Assembly (NCBI RefSeq): GCF_004745825.1 | Contig: NZ_SRLA01000001.1 | Location: forward strand, 62,001-126,000 | Source: Hymenobacter fodinae | GTDB lineage: Bacteria; Bacteroidota; Bacteroidia; Cytophagales; Hymenobacteraceae | Length of the DNA: 64,000 nucleotides | Direction: 5' to 3' | Shown here: positions 8,801 to 16,629 of the stretch, one piece after another | How the letters are laid out: each line of letters begins with the position of its first letter | How positions within the stretch are numbered: the first letter of the stretch is position 1 | The notes under the pieces: generated by a model | Told to the model about the DNA's origin: nothing | Databases searched by the model: none | The model's input: the letters and a program-made list of their open reading frames with translations, nothing else | Position numbers and translations under genes: made by a program

Positions 8801-9272
8801 CGATGTACTCGGGCTCGAAGGTGATGTAGGGGTCATCGAGGTCAACCCAATAGCCCATTTTCTCAGTGAGGTCGTCCCACTGGGCTTTAAAGCGCATCAC
8901 CGTTTCGCGGCAGCGCTGGTTGTACTCCTCAATGCTGATTTTCTTGCCGATATCCTCCTTGGTGATGCCCAGCTCCTTCTCTACCTGCAGCTCAATGGGC
9001 AGGCCGTGGGTGTCCCAGCCGCCTTTGCGGTTTACCTGCTTGCCCAGCAGGGTCTGGTAGCGGCAGAAGATGTCCTTCACCGTCCGGGCCATTACGTGGT
9101 GAATGCCGGGGGCGCCGTTGGCCGAGGGTGGGCCCTCATAAAACACGAAGGTGGGCTTCCCCTCGCGGGTGCTCACGCTTTTCTCAAAGATGCCGTTCTG
9201 CTTCCACCACGCCAGGATATCGGTGCCGACCTGGCCGTAGTTGAGCGGCTGCTTGTATTCGGGGTAGTTCAT
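5826..9272 (-). CDS. ileS: Isoleucyl-tRNA synthetase, type 2, with a swapped HIGH motif
   Basis: Charges tRNA-Ile in the cytoplasm. At 1148 residues it has the length and C-terminal extension of the eukaryote-like (type 2) enzymes. The class I catalytic domain starts at once. The ATP-binding signature, normally P-H-x-G-H, reads P-G-I-H-H (G56-I57-H58-H59, bases 9096-9107), that is, the first and third residues are exchanged. KMSKR is intact at residues 685-689 (bases 7206-7220), and the editing domain lies between them, with the TEDGTGIVH region. The anticodon-binding domain follows. Type 2 enzymes are naturally resistant to mupirocin, and published work ties the GxHH form to much stronger resistance. 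The start ATG at 9272 is preceded by a family B palindrome. The stop TAG again sits beside CTAGTGGCC. Confidence 0.97.
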   Translation of the reverse strand: MNYPEYKQPLNYGQVGTDILAWWKQNGIFEKSVSTREGKPTFVFYEGPPSANGAPGIHHVMARTVKDIFCRYQTLLGKQVNRKGGWDTHGLPIELQVEKELGITKEDIGKKISIEEYNQRCRETVMRFKAQWDDLTEKMGYWVDLDDPYITFEPEYIESCWALLKKLYDKGLLYKGYTIQPYSPAAGTGLSSHELNQPGTYRDVKDTTIVAQFKVKRDEKSEQLFSNVQLDEVPLAELYGDGAAEPDVYILAWTTTPWTLPANTGLAVGKNIPYVLVSTFNPYTHAPIRVVLAEALVGKYFSEKGKDASFADFKPGDKVLPWRIENTFKGSDLIGINYQRLFGQDKGFPAFEGEENGFRVINGDFVTTEDGTGIVHISPTFGADDFRAAQLAGVPALLVADDEGKLGPVVDRTGRYVAQMGEFGGRWVKNYDGHDDSGSDYKTLDESIAIRMKGDGTAFKVEKYEHTYPHCWRTDKPVLYYPLDSWFIKTTAVKDRLIELNKTINWQPESTGTGRFGNWLENLVDWNLSRSRYWGTPLPIWRTQDGSEEICIGSIAELSAEIDKAVAAEVMTHNPIKSGEMTDLHRPYVDDVFLVSPSGQPMYRETDLIDVWFDSGAMPYAQWHYPLENKAQFEKNFPADFIAEGVDQTRGWFFTLHALAVMLEDSVAYKNVMANGLVLDKNGNKMSKRLGNAIDPFATINQFGPDATRWYMIANAQPWDNLKFDLNGITEVQRRFFGTLFNTYSFYALYANLDGFQAREFDRISYSDLTELDRWILSKLQSLIVEVRGYYDGYDPTKAARAIQDFVTDQLSNWHVRLSRRRFWKGELTADKRAAYETLQECLVVVAQLMAPIAPFFAEWLYKNMTDGMREEAVAKNTPLAPESVHLTLLVEADEARIDKALEERMELAQRISSLTHSLRKKSVLKVRQPLQRILVPVFNETTREQVGKMEDLICAEVNVKHVEFLDDTSGVLVKSVKPNFKRLGQQYGAKLKAVGARIQQMTPEEISTLEKTGQLAVEIDGEAYTLAPDDVEIRTQDLPGWLVATDGPLTVALDVTLTDELRQEGVARELVNRLQNLRKDSGLEVQDKIQVTLGHQPELEAAVQSFGSYIREEVQALALNFAPDLTGGSVLEFDEYTVPVQLEVANG

Positions 9273-9294
9273 TTTGAGGGTCGTTGTATCAGAA

Positions 9295-9396
9295 CGTCAT
9301 ACTGAGCTTGCCGAAGCATCTCTACTGCTGGCTACCTAACTGGCCTAGGCCACTGCAACGAAGCGGGAGAGATGCTTCGGCAAGCTCAGCATGACG
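9295..9396. repeat. Inverted repeat, family B
   Basis: Arms 9295-9323 and 9368-9396 are almost perfect complements (CGTCATACTGAGCTTGCCGA...); the loop contains TGGCCTAGGCCA. It occupies the 141-base gap between ileS and the RND exporter, both on the minus strand, and could act as a transcriptional or mRNA-stability boundary. Confidence 0.85.
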
Positions 9397-9413
9397 GTGG
9401 TATAAATTGTGGC

Positions 9414-11852
9414 TTAGCCGTTCAACCTGGGCTGCACCTGCATGCGGCTGAGGTTCAGTTCAAGGTCGTCGTCTTCCTCGTGGTAGTTGTCGTCGTAGTG
9501 CTTGATACCCGACTGGTCGATGACGTCCTCGTCCTTGCCGTGCTCAAAGGTAACCAACAGGCAGGGCAGCAGAATCAGGTTGGAGAAGTTGGTTATCAGC
9601 AGGCTGGCCGACATCAACAGGCCTAGGGCCTTGGTGCCGCCAAACTCCGAGAAGGCAAACACTGAAAAGCCCAGAAAGAGCACAATGCTGGTGTAAATCA
9701 TGCTAGTTCCCGCTTCAGATAGCGTGGTGCTGATGGCGGCCTTCACCCGGCGGCCGTTGGCGGCCATTTCCTGCCGGAACTTGGCCAGCAGGTGAATAGA
9801 GTTGTCGCCGTCAATGCCCAGGGCAATGCTGAAAATCAAGGCCGTGCTGGGCTTGAGCGGGATGCCGAAGTAGCCCATAATACCGCCCGTGAGCAGCAGC
9901 GTAAAGAAGTTGGGCAGCAGGGTAAAGAATACCGCTCGGATGCTGCGGAACAGAATCAGGACTACTAGGCCTACCAGCGCAAAAGCAATCAGCAGGCTTT
10001 CTTTGAGGGTACCAATGAGGTATTCGTTGCCCTTGGTGAAGATGATGGTAGTGCCCGTCAGCTTCACATCCATGCCGGTACCATTGAAAATCTTGTTGAT
10101 TTCGGGGCGGATGCGGTTGTTGAGCAGGGTATCGAGGTTATGGGAGCCTACGTCGGCAATCTTCAGGGAGATGCGCGCTTCCCGCATGGTGCTGTCGGTG
10201 AAGGAGCGCAGCAGCTTGCTGGTAAGTTGCCCCTCGTTGCCCTTAGTAGACTGCGAGTGAGCCAGGTAGCTGAAGATGTAGTTCTTCTCGGAGTTATCGG
10301 GGAGGCGGTAGTACTCGGGGCTGCCGTTGTAGAAAGCTTGGGTAGAGGCTTTCAGGAAAGTAACCACGCTCACGGGCGTAGTCAGCACGGGCTGGGTGCG
10401 CAGAAACTTCTCGAGGCGGTCAATTTTCTCCAGTGTTTTGAGCTTCAGCAGCCCCTTGGGCTTGCCAGTATCTACCACCATTTCCAGGGGCATTACGCCG
10501 TTGAAGTGCTGCTCAAAAAACTTTAGGTCGGAGTTTACTGAGGAGTCCTTGGGCAGATCGTCTACCATGTACGACACCGAGCGCACCTTCATGGCTCCAA
10601 ACGTAGCCAGCACCATCAGGGCCAGGGCCGTGAGATACACCGTGCGGCGCCGCTCTAGCACCACGTAGTCGAAGAATTCCAGCAGCTTCATGAGCGGCTT
10701 GGCTTCTAGGTGCTCCAGCTGCTTGGGCGTGGGGGGCGGCAGAATGGTAAACACAATGGGCATCAGAATGAATGACACCGCAAAGGCCACGAAAATATTG
10801 AGCGTAGCTACCGCCCCAAACTGGAACAGAATTGCAATGTTGGTGAAGCAAAACACCACGAAGCCGATGGCCGTGGTAGTGTTGTTCATCAGGGTTACCA
10901 AGCCAATTTTGCGGACTACCCGCGCCATAGCCAGTACTTGGTTGCCCGACTTACGGTAGTCGTAGTGGTAGCGCGAGAGCAGGTAAGTGCAGTTCGGAAT
11001 ACCGATTACGATGATGATACTCGGAATTAGGCCCGTGAGCAGGTTGATTTTGTAGCCCAACAGTACCATACTGCCAATGCACCATACCACCACAATCAGC
11101 ACAATCAGCAGGGGGAAAACCACCGCCGACCACGTCCGGAAGAACATGAGCAGCGTTAGGGCCATCATCACAATGGTGAGGCCTACGAACAGCTTCATCT
11201 CGCTGGCCACCTTCGTGGTCATGGTGGCCCGCACGTAAGGCAGGCCGGCGTAGTGCATCTTAATGCCCGTCTTCTTCTGGAAGCGCTCGGCGTGGCCTAA
11301 AATCTCCTGCATCACGGCCTCGCGGCGGCTGGAGTTGAGGTAGGCCGGGTCCATGGTGAGGGCCAGCAGCGTGGCACCGGTGGTAGGCGAAATCAGCTGG
11401 CCTTTGTAGAACTCCTGCGCATTTACCACCCGCATTAGGGAGTCGAGCTCGGCCTGCGTTTGGGGGAAATTGCGGAAGATGGGCACCGCCCGGAACGACT
11501 GCGTGGCCGTATCCTTCTCCAGCTTGGGCAGGCGCGTAACCCCCAGAATACCGTTTACGCCGCGCACTTTGCTCAGGGTGTCAGTGAGGCTACGCAGCTC
11601 GTTGAAGTTGCCAAGCTGGTACACCGAGCTGTCCTGCATGCCCAGCACAAGCACGTTGCCATCCTCCCCGAACTTCTGCTTGAAGCGCTGGAAGTACACC
11701 ATGTCGGGGTCGGTGGGGCTAACTACCTGGGCGAAGTCGTAGGTCATCTGGACCTTGCGGGCCTCCCAAGCCATAAACACCGTGATGACCGTCAGCAGCC
11801 CAATGAGCAAGCGGCGGTTCTTGATGACAAACAGAGCGAGGTTTCTCCACAT
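9414..11852 (-). CDS. RND/MMPL-superfamily exporter
   Basis: An 812-residue integral inner-membrane protein with the duplicated Patched/MMPL layout: one helix at residues ~12-30, a large periplasmic loop to ~225, five clustered helices (~225-370), then a second helix near 405, a second periplasmic loop to ~620 and a second cluster of five helices to ~775. The GIDGDNSIHLL block in the second cluster corresponds to the conserved proton-relay region of these transporters. It lacks the length of tripartite HAE/CusA pumps (~1030) and resembles the 'predicted exporter of the RND superfamily' group linked to lipid or hopanoid export. No adaptor or channel gene is nearby. The substrate is unknown. 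Confidence 0.88.
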   Translation of the reverse strand: MWRNLALFVIKNRRLLIGLLTVITVFMAWEARKVQMTYDFAQVVSPTDPDMVYFQRFKQKFGEDGNVLVLGMQDSSVYQLGNFNELRSLTDTLSKVRGVNGILGVTRLPKLEKDTATQSFRAVPIFRNFPQTQAELDSLMRVVNAQEFYKGQLISPTTGATLLALTMDPAYLNSSRREAVMQEILGHAERFQKKTGIKMHYAGLPYVRATMTTKVASEMKLFVGLTIVMMALTLLMFFRTWSAVVFPLLIVLIVVVWCIGSMVLLGYKINLLTGLIPSIIIVIGIPNCTYLLSRYHYDYRKSGNQVLAMARVVRKIGLVTLMNNTTTAIGFVVFCFTNIAILFQFGAVATLNIFVAFAVSFILMPIVFTILPPPTPKQLEHLEAKPLMKLLEFFDYVVLERRRTVYLTALALMVLATFGAMKVRSVSYMVDDLPKDSSVNSDLKFFEQHFNGVMPLEMVVDTGKPKGLLKLKTLEKIDRLEKFLRTQPVLTTPVSVVTFLKASTQAFYNGSPEYYRLPDNSEKNYIFSYLAHSQSTKGNEGQLTSKLLRSFTDSTMREARISLKIADVGSHNLDTLLNNRIRPEINKIFNGTGMDVKLTGTTIIFTKGNEYLIGTLKESLLIAFALVGLVVLILFRSIRAVFFTLLPNFFTLLLTGGIMGYFGIPLKPSTALIFSIALGIDGDNSIHLLAKFRQEMAANGRRVKAAISTTLSEAGTSMIYTSIVLFLGFSVFAFSEFGGTKALGLLMSASLLITNFSNLILLPCLLVTFEHGKDEDVIDQSGIKHYDDNYHEEDDDLELNLSRMQVQPRLNG

Positions 11853-11869
11853 AGGCTGCTAAAATGCAG

Positions 11870-11877
11870 CAAAGGTA
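11870..11877 (-). promoter_or_regulatory. Candidate -7 promoter element of the RND exporter gene
   Basis: On the minus strand the bases read TACCTTTG, an exact match to the Bacteroidota -7 consensus TAnnTTTG, 17 bases upstream of the ATG at 11852. A clear -33 TTTG is not seen at the right spacing, so the call rests on one element. Confidence 0.45.
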
Positions 11878-12077
11878 CGCAACTACGCCGTGAGCCTCAG
11901 CCATTAAACTATATCTCTGGGCCGCCGTCAAACCAAACTATTCGGCGGCCTGTTTAACTTTTCTTTAGAATATAGGCAACAACTTATGTAGCTTACAGCG
12001 TAAACAGCCGCACATCAACACGTTGCGGATTCTCCCAATTGCACTTTTTGGCGTGTTGGTTGCTTTATTTCGGCTTA

Positions 12078-12485
12078 ATGACACTCTTCTCAACTCCTGA
12101 AGCGACGCTTATTTTCAACTCAGCTTCTCAAACTCTGCACCTTAGCTACAAAGCCACTCGGTTGTCGGTTTCTTTCGAGCAGGCCTACCAACGGGCGCTG
12201 CAGGAAATGCTTGATCAGAATGTTGACAAGCTCTTGCTAGACCTTAAACGCAACGCCCCGCCCACCGAGGATGAGACGGAGCACCTGTTGCAACCCCTGA
12301 TTACAGCCCTGCCCGCCCACCACAACCAGCCGCTCTACATTGCCGCGGTGGTTTCGGAGGGGCAGTATCAACACCAGATTGCCTCTTACTCCTCGGCGGC
12401 CAGCCAAACGGTTCCGCCGGCACACATCGAATTCAACTACTTCACCTCCCGCCGCGACGCCACCGCCTGGCTCAGCGAGAACTAA
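12078..12485 (+). CDS. Small STAS/SpoIIAA-like protein, paralogue of 37714-38121
   Basis: A soluble 135-residue protein of unknown role. The pattern is that of a SpoIIAA-like (STAS) fold: an early strand ATLIFNSASQTLHLSY, a helical segment with FEQAYQRALQEML, then VDKLLLDLKRN, and a final strand and helix FNYFTSRRDATAWLSEN. The gene at 37714-38121 has the same length and layout (DLRLLFLRWKRP, YQAALQLARKE, GRWLVDLRSRG, RVFTEEMPAQQWLQS), so the two are distant paralogues. An upstream ATG at 12039 would add 13 hydrophobic residues and lies in a likely promoter; the inner ATG at 12078 gives the length match. STAS proteins often act as regulatory partners, but no partner is adjacent. Confidence 0.6.
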   Translation: MTLFSTPEATLIFNSASQTLHLSYKATRLSVSFEQAYQRALQEMLDQNVDKLLLDLKRNAPPTEDETEHLLQPLITALPAHHNQPLYIAAVVSEGQYQHQIASYSSAASQTVPPAHIEFNYFTSRRDATAWLSEN

Positions 12486-12537
12486 GCATCCCGCGTTCTA
12501 CCCAACTCCATTCCTTCCTTTCTAAATATTCCCCAAC

Positions 12538-12571
12538 AAAAAAGCCCCCGGATTACTCCGAGGGCTTTTTT
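12538..12571. terminator. Bidirectional terminator before glyS end
   Basis: A stem AAAAAAGCCC...GGGCTTTTTT lies between the convergent STAS-like gene (stop 12485) and glyS (stop 12607). Confidence 0.85.
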
Positions 12572-12606
12572 GCGTTCTAGGCCAGTGGCAATAACCGGGA
12601 AGTGGC

Positions 12607-14124
12607 CTAGAGCTTTTCGAAAATGCGCGACAGGCTCACGGCCTCCCCAATGTAGCTGCGCAGCTCCGAGATGGGCATGCGGGTCTGCTCGCGGGAGTCG
12701 CGGTGGCGCACGGTCACGGTGTTATCCTCCAGGGTCTGGTGGTCGACGGCAATGCAGAAGGGCGTGCCGATAAGGTCCTGGCGGGTGTAGCGCGTGCCGA
12801 TAGAGTCCTTCTCCTCGACTACCAACCGGAAGTCGTGGCGCAGGGAGTTGTAGATTTCATTGGCTTTGTCGGGTAAGCCGTCCTTCTTCACCAGCGGGAA
12901 AATAGCGGCTTTAATGGGCGCTACGGCCGGGTGCAGGCGCAGCAGCTTGCGGGTTTTGGTTTGCTGCTTCTCGCCTTCGCCCTCCGTGATGGTCTCCTCC
13001 TGGTAGGCCTGGCAGAGCGTAGCCAGGAACAGGCGGTCGGCACCCACTGAGGTTTCTACCACGTAGGGCACGTAGTTGCCGTAGGGCTTGCCGGTTTCGG
13101 GGTTTACGTCGTTGTCGAAGTACTGCTGCTTCTTGCGGCTCAGGGTCTGGTGCTGCATCAAGTCGAAGTCGGAGCGGGAGTGAATGCCCTCGATTTCCTT
13201 GAAGCCGAAGGGGAACTCGTACTCGATGTCCACGGCGGCCTTGGCGTAGTGGGCTAGCTTGTCGTGATCGTGGAAGCGGAGCTTGTCGGCGGGCAGGCCT
13301 AGCGCCTCGTGCCAGCGGCGGCGCGTTTCTTTCCAGGTCTGGTACCACTCGCCTTCAGTGCCAGGCCGCACAAAGAATTGCATTTCCATCTGCTCGAACT
13401 CCCGCATCCGGAAGATGAACTGGCGGGCTACAATTTCGTTGCGGAAGGCTTTACCGATCTGGGCAATGCCAAACGGCACCTTCTGGCGCGCCGACTTCTG
13501 CACGTTCAGGAAGTTCACGAAGATGCCCTGGGCTGTTTCGGGGCGCAGGTAAATCTTGCTCGAGTCGTCGGCCACAGCGCCCACCTGCGTCGAGAACATC
13601 AGGTTGAACTGGCGCACGTCAGTCCAGTTGCCAGTCTTCGAGACAGGGCACAGGATTTTCTCGTCGATAATGAGCTGCTTCACGCCGGCCAAGTCCTCAG
13701 CCGTGAGCAGACGGCCCATTTCAGCCAGCAAAGCGTCGGCCCGGTCTTTGTCGCCGGCGTTTTCGTACTCGGCGGCTTTTTCCTCCAGCAGCACGTCGGC
13801 GCGGTAACGCTTCTTGCTGTCGAGGTTGTCAATCATAGGGTCAGAGAAACCATCGACGTGACCAGAAGCCTTCCAGGTGAGCGGGTGCATGAAGATGGCC
13901 GCATCAATGCCCACCACGTTTTGGTTGAGCTGGGTCATGGCCTTCCACCAGAGCTGCTTCAGGTTGTTTTTGAGCTCCACGCCGTTGGGGCCGTAGTCGT
14001 ACACGGCGGCCAGGCCGTCGTAGATTTCCGAAGAAGGGAATACGAAGCCGTATTCTTTAGCGTGCGACACGATATCGGCCAGGGTGTTTTCGGCCGTGGC
14101 GGCGGGTTTCTGCTCGTTGCTCAT
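12607..14124 (-). CDS. glyS: Glycyl-tRNA synthetase, dimeric (eukaryote/archaeal-like) type
   Basis: A class II aminoacyl-tRNA synthetase charging tRNA-Gly. The 505-residue chain is the single-subunit alpha2 form, not the bacterial alpha2beta2 form. Family blocks are visible in order: the N-terminal IVSHAKEYGFVFPSSEIY, YDYGPNGVELKNN, LRPETAQGIFVNF, GKAFRNEI (motif 2), and the C-terminal anticodon-binding domain with HDFRLVVEEKDSIGTRY and DLIGTPFCIAVD. The stop TAG is inside CTCTAGGCCAC. Start ATG at 14124 is the usual one for the family. It is monocistronic, diverging from the phosphate transporter gene. Confidence 0.97.
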   Translation of the reverse strand: MSNEQKPAATAENTLADIVSHAKEYGFVFPSSEIYDGLAAVYDYGPNGVELKNNLKQLWWKAMTQLNQNVVGIDAAIFMHPLTWKASGHVDGFSDPMIDNLDSKKRYRADVLLEEKAAEYENAGDKDRADALLAEMGRLLTAEDLAGVKQLIIDEKILCPVSKTGNWTDVRQFNLMFSTQVGAVADDSSKIYLRPETAQGIFVNFLNVQKSARQKVPFGIAQIGKAFRNEIVARQFIFRMREFEQMEMQFFVRPGTEGEWYQTWKETRRRWHEALGLPADKLRFHDHDKLAHYAKAAVDIEYEFPFGFKEIEGIHSRSDFDLMQHQTLSRKKQQYFDNDVNPETGKPYGNYVPYVVETSVGADRLFLATLCQAYQEETITEGEGEKQQTKTRKLLRLHPAVAPIKAAIFPLVKKDGLPDKANEIYNSLRHDFRLVVEEKDSIGTRYTRQDLIGTPFCIAVDHQTLEDNTVTVRHRDSREQTRMPISELRSYIGEAVSLSRIFEKL

Positions 14125-14484
14125 TGCGGGTAGTAGTTAGTAGGCAGTATTGGGTAGTGAGTATGCGGGAGGTGCGCTAATTGCAGCCAGTGCATAATAG
14201 TGAATACTCTATACTCACTATTTCTTACTCAATACATCCGGGCAAAAGTAGCCAAAGCTTGCGCGGTCTTCTAGCTACGTGGGCAAAAATGCCACTCACC
14301 CTCTGTTTATTAGGAATTTACTGTACTTGCGGGTGGCCTAGCCAACCTGCCCGGCTGGCCTACGTTTAGCGCCTCAAATAGCACCCCGTTCAGTTGATGC
14401 GGTAACAATTTCATAATCTTGTGCCCTTTTCCGGCAGCCCTACCTTTGGTTGCCAAAATCTGAATACTCACCAATCCCCCCTCT
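14125..14484. other. Intergenic region with divergent promoters for glyS and the PiT transporter
   Basis: The 360 bases hold a strong plus-strand promoter (14418-14448) and a weaker minus-strand -7 match TACTTTTG at 14243-14250 for glyS. The frame at 14181-14369 looks spurious. No structured RNA was recognised. Confidence 0.5.
14418..14448 (+). promoter_or_regulatory. Promoter of the PiT phosphate transporter
   Basis: The plus strand shows CTTG at 14418-14421, 19 bases, then TACCTTTG at 14441-14448. This is one mismatch from the Bacteroidota vegetative consensus TTTG-N19-TAnnTTTG. Transcription would start near 14455, leaving a leader of about 30 bases before the ATG at 14485. Confidence 0.72.
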
Positions 14485-15891
14485 ATGTTTGGCTTAGAGC
14501 CTCATGTGCTGTTGCTGCTGATTGCCTGTTTGGTGGCAGCCTGCGCCTTTGAATTCGTAAATGGCTTTCACGACACGGCCAACGCCGTGGCCACCGTCAT
14601 TTACACCAACACCCTGCGCCCCTGGGTGGCCGTCGTCTGGTCGGCATTCTGGAACTTCATTGGAGTTCTGACGGGCGGTATTGCCGTGGCTATGGGCGTG
14701 GTCTATCTGCTGCCCGTGGAAAGCCTCGTAGACCAAAACGTGTACCACGGCATTGCCATGGTGGGCGCCCTTATCATGGCCGCCATCATCTGGAACGTGG
14801 GCACGTGGTACTACGGTATTCCGGCCTCTAGCTCGCACGCCCTCATTGGGTCCATCTTGGGTGTGGGCATTGCCTACAGCTTCCTGCCCGACTCCAACAA
14901 TGCCGCGGTAAACTGGGGCAAAGCCGGCGAAACCGGCATTGCTCTGCTAGTTGGTCCCTTGTTCGGCTTCTCGCTGACCATCGTAATGATGTTCCTGTTG
15001 AAGCGCTTCGTGAAGAATAAGTCTATCTTCAAGGAGCCCCACAAGCGCAAGCCCCCACCCCTCTGGATCCGGTTGATTCTGATTGCTACCTGCACCCTAG
15101 TGAGCTATTTCCACGGCTCCAACGACGGGCAGAAGGGTGTAGGCCTCATGATGCTGATTCTAATTGGCATTGTGCCTACCTACTTCGCCCTCGACCACAG
15201 CAAGAACCCGCTCGACATGCGGGACTCGCTGGTGAAAGTAGAGCAAGTGATGCAGAAAGTAAACGTTAACGAGCTGGGCACGAAAGACCGCGAGTCGGTG
15301 GCCAACATCAAAGTGCAGACCAACTCGCTCGACAGCATCTTCGCTGGTAAAACCCATGTAAGCCAGCTGCCGCAGAATGCCCGCTTCGAGATTCGCAAAG
15401 CCATCCTGCTACTCAACGACCAGGCGAAGAAAATCCAGTCGAGCGACAAGGTAAGCCTGAGCACCAACGACCGGGATACGCTGAAAGGTGGCCTAGACAC
15501 CATGAAAGGCTTCACCGACTACGCTCCTTGGGAAGTGCTGGTGGCCGTGTCGGTTTCGCTGGGCCTAGGCACCATGATTGGCTGGCAGCGCATTGTAAAA
15601 ACCATTGGTGAGCGTATCGGTAAGGAGCACCTGACCTACGCGCAAGGAGCCTCATCGGAGCTAGTTGCGGCCGCCATGATTGGCGCTTCCACCTCCTACG
15701 GGTTGCCTAGCAGCACCACGCACGTATTGTCATCGGCCATTGCGGGTTCTATGGTGGCTAACCGCGGTATCAAGAACCTCAACCCCCAAATGGTGCGCAA
15801 CATTGCTCTGGCCTGGGTGCTCACGCTCCCGGTTACAGTAGCGCTGGCGGGCGGACTGTTTCTGCTCTTCAGAGCTATCCTGCCTTCCTAG
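14485..15891 (+). CDS. PiT-family inorganic phosphate transporter
   Basis: A 468-residue inner-membrane symporter for inorganic phosphate. The duplicated PHO4-family signatures are present: FVNGFHDTANAVATV near residue 25 and YFHGSNDGQKGVG near residue 210. Each half is followed by a conserved serine-rich helix (GIPASSSHALIG and GLPSSTTHVLSS). Between ~245 and ~345 lies a hydrophilic cytoplasmic loop of about 100 residues, common in Bacteroidota members. The start ATG agrees with the promoter just upstream. No PhoU-like gene is adjacent. The stop TAG is embedded in CCTAGGCCAC. Confidence 0.94.
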   Translation: MFGLEPHVLLLLIACLVAACAFEFVNGFHDTANAVATVIYTNTLRPWVAVVWSAFWNFIGVLTGGIAVAMGVVYLLPVESLVDQNVYHGIAMVGALIMAAIIWNVGTWYYGIPASSSHALIGSILGVGIAYSFLPDSNNAAVNWGKAGETGIALLVGPLFGFSLTIVMMFLLKRFVKNKSIFKEPHKRKPPPLWIRLILIATCTLVSYFHGSNDGQKGVGLMMLILIGIVPTYFALDHSKNPLDMRDSLVKVEQVMQKVNVNELGTKDRESVANIKVQTNSLDSIFAGKTHVSQLPQNARFEIRKAILLLNDQAKKIQSSDKVSLSTNDRDTLKGGLDTMKGFTDYAPWEVLVAVSVSLGLGTMIGWQRIVKTIGERIGKEHLTYAQGASSELVAAAMIGASTSYGLPSSTTHVLSSAIAGSMVANRGIKNLNPQMVRNIALAWVLTLPVTVALAGGLFLLFRAILPS

Positions 15892-15909
15892 GCCACCCCG
15901 GAATTACAC

Positions 15910-15944
15910 AAAAAAAGCCACCCCGGTTTGGGGTGGCTTTTTTT
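15910..15944. terminator. Terminator of the PiT gene
   Basis: A stem AAAAAAGCCACCCC/GGGGTGGCTTTTTT with tails of A and T, 18 bases past the PiT stop and facing the convergent gene at 16084. Confidence 0.9.
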
Positions 15945-16068
15945 ATGCGGCTATTTTCTGCTTTGCGCTTCTATTTGGGAAGCAAGTCTCAAATAGATGT
16001 TGCGTGTTGAAGAAAGGCCCGGTTTATCAAATACTTATCAACTTATCAACACAAAAAACGTGTGATTT

Positions 16069-16077
16069 TGTGGATAA
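16069..16077 (-). other. Isolated perfect DnaA box
   Basis: TGTGGATAA on the plus strand is the complement of TTATCCACA. It lies just past the stop of the 16084 gene, with TTATCAACA-like repeats upstream (16035-16052). It may be an outlier of the origin region that starts about 1 kb further on. Confidence 0.5.
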
Positions 16078-16083
16078 CTCAGT

Positions 16084-16575
16084 TTAGGCAGGCCACTGCA
16101 CTTCTAAATCGTCGTTGATGAACACGCCGAAGTTCACAAACTGTAGCTGGTCTTCATCGAAGTACATGTCAATCATCTCCTTCTCGTAGGAGAGGCGCAT
16201 CTCGCCGGTATCCATTTTCTCAACCTCGCTCTGCTCGTGGCCGTGGCGCTGCATAAGCTCCTGAATTTCTTCGGGAGTCTTGCCATGAATGGCTTCGCCG
16301 TACAGCCGAATGCCAGGGTGGTCGGTTTCGATGCAGCTCAGGCGGTAGTCGTCTTCGCGGTCGAAGTAGAGCGAGTAGCCTTCTTCGAGGTAGTTCCAGG
16401 CCTGGTGCTCAAACTCGTCGTCATCTTCCGACTCTTCAATTTCTTCCGGCTCGCCCATCAGGGCGCGCACTTCGTCCATGGAGGCTCCGAACTTAAGCGG
16501 GCCCATGCCCACACCTAAGGTGATTTCGTTTTCTTCGGTGCCGGAGGCTTGGTTGGCGGGCGTTTGCATAGCCAT
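16084..16575 (-). CDS. Acidic two-repeat protein with BamE/SmpA-like motifs, unknown function
   Basis: A 163-residue acidic soluble protein; no signal peptide is seen. It appears to contain two copies of one unit. The first has FGASMDEVRALMGEPEE, then an aromatic strand WNYLEEGYSLYFD. The second has IHGKTPEEIQELMQRHG, then MRLSYEKEMIDMYFDEDQLQFVNF. The 'G-x-S/T-x-x-E-V/I-x-x-L-M-G' turn followed by a strand pair is the pattern of the SmpA/BamE fold, but without the lipoprotein signal. Start is ATG at 16575 or the third codon (16569). It lies between the PiT gene and a DUF4385 gene, at the edge of the candidate origin. The function is not known. Confidence 0.6.
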   Translation of the reverse strand: MAMQTPANQASGTEENEITLGVGMGPLKFGASMDEVRALMGEPEEIEESEDDDEFEHQAWNYLEEGYSLYFDREDDYRLSCIETDHPGIRLYGEAIHGKTPEEIQELMQRHGHEQSEVEKMDTGEMRLSYEKEMIDMYFDEDQLQFVNFGVFINDDLEVQWPA

Positions 16576-16629
16576 ATCAGTGAGGGTGGGGGTTCAAAAA
16601 AAGATTGAGTAAAGGTAGGTATTCACGGG

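Noticed and set aside
14181..14369. Short plus-strand frame before the PiT gene
   Set aside because: It lies in a promoter region and shows no conserved feature.
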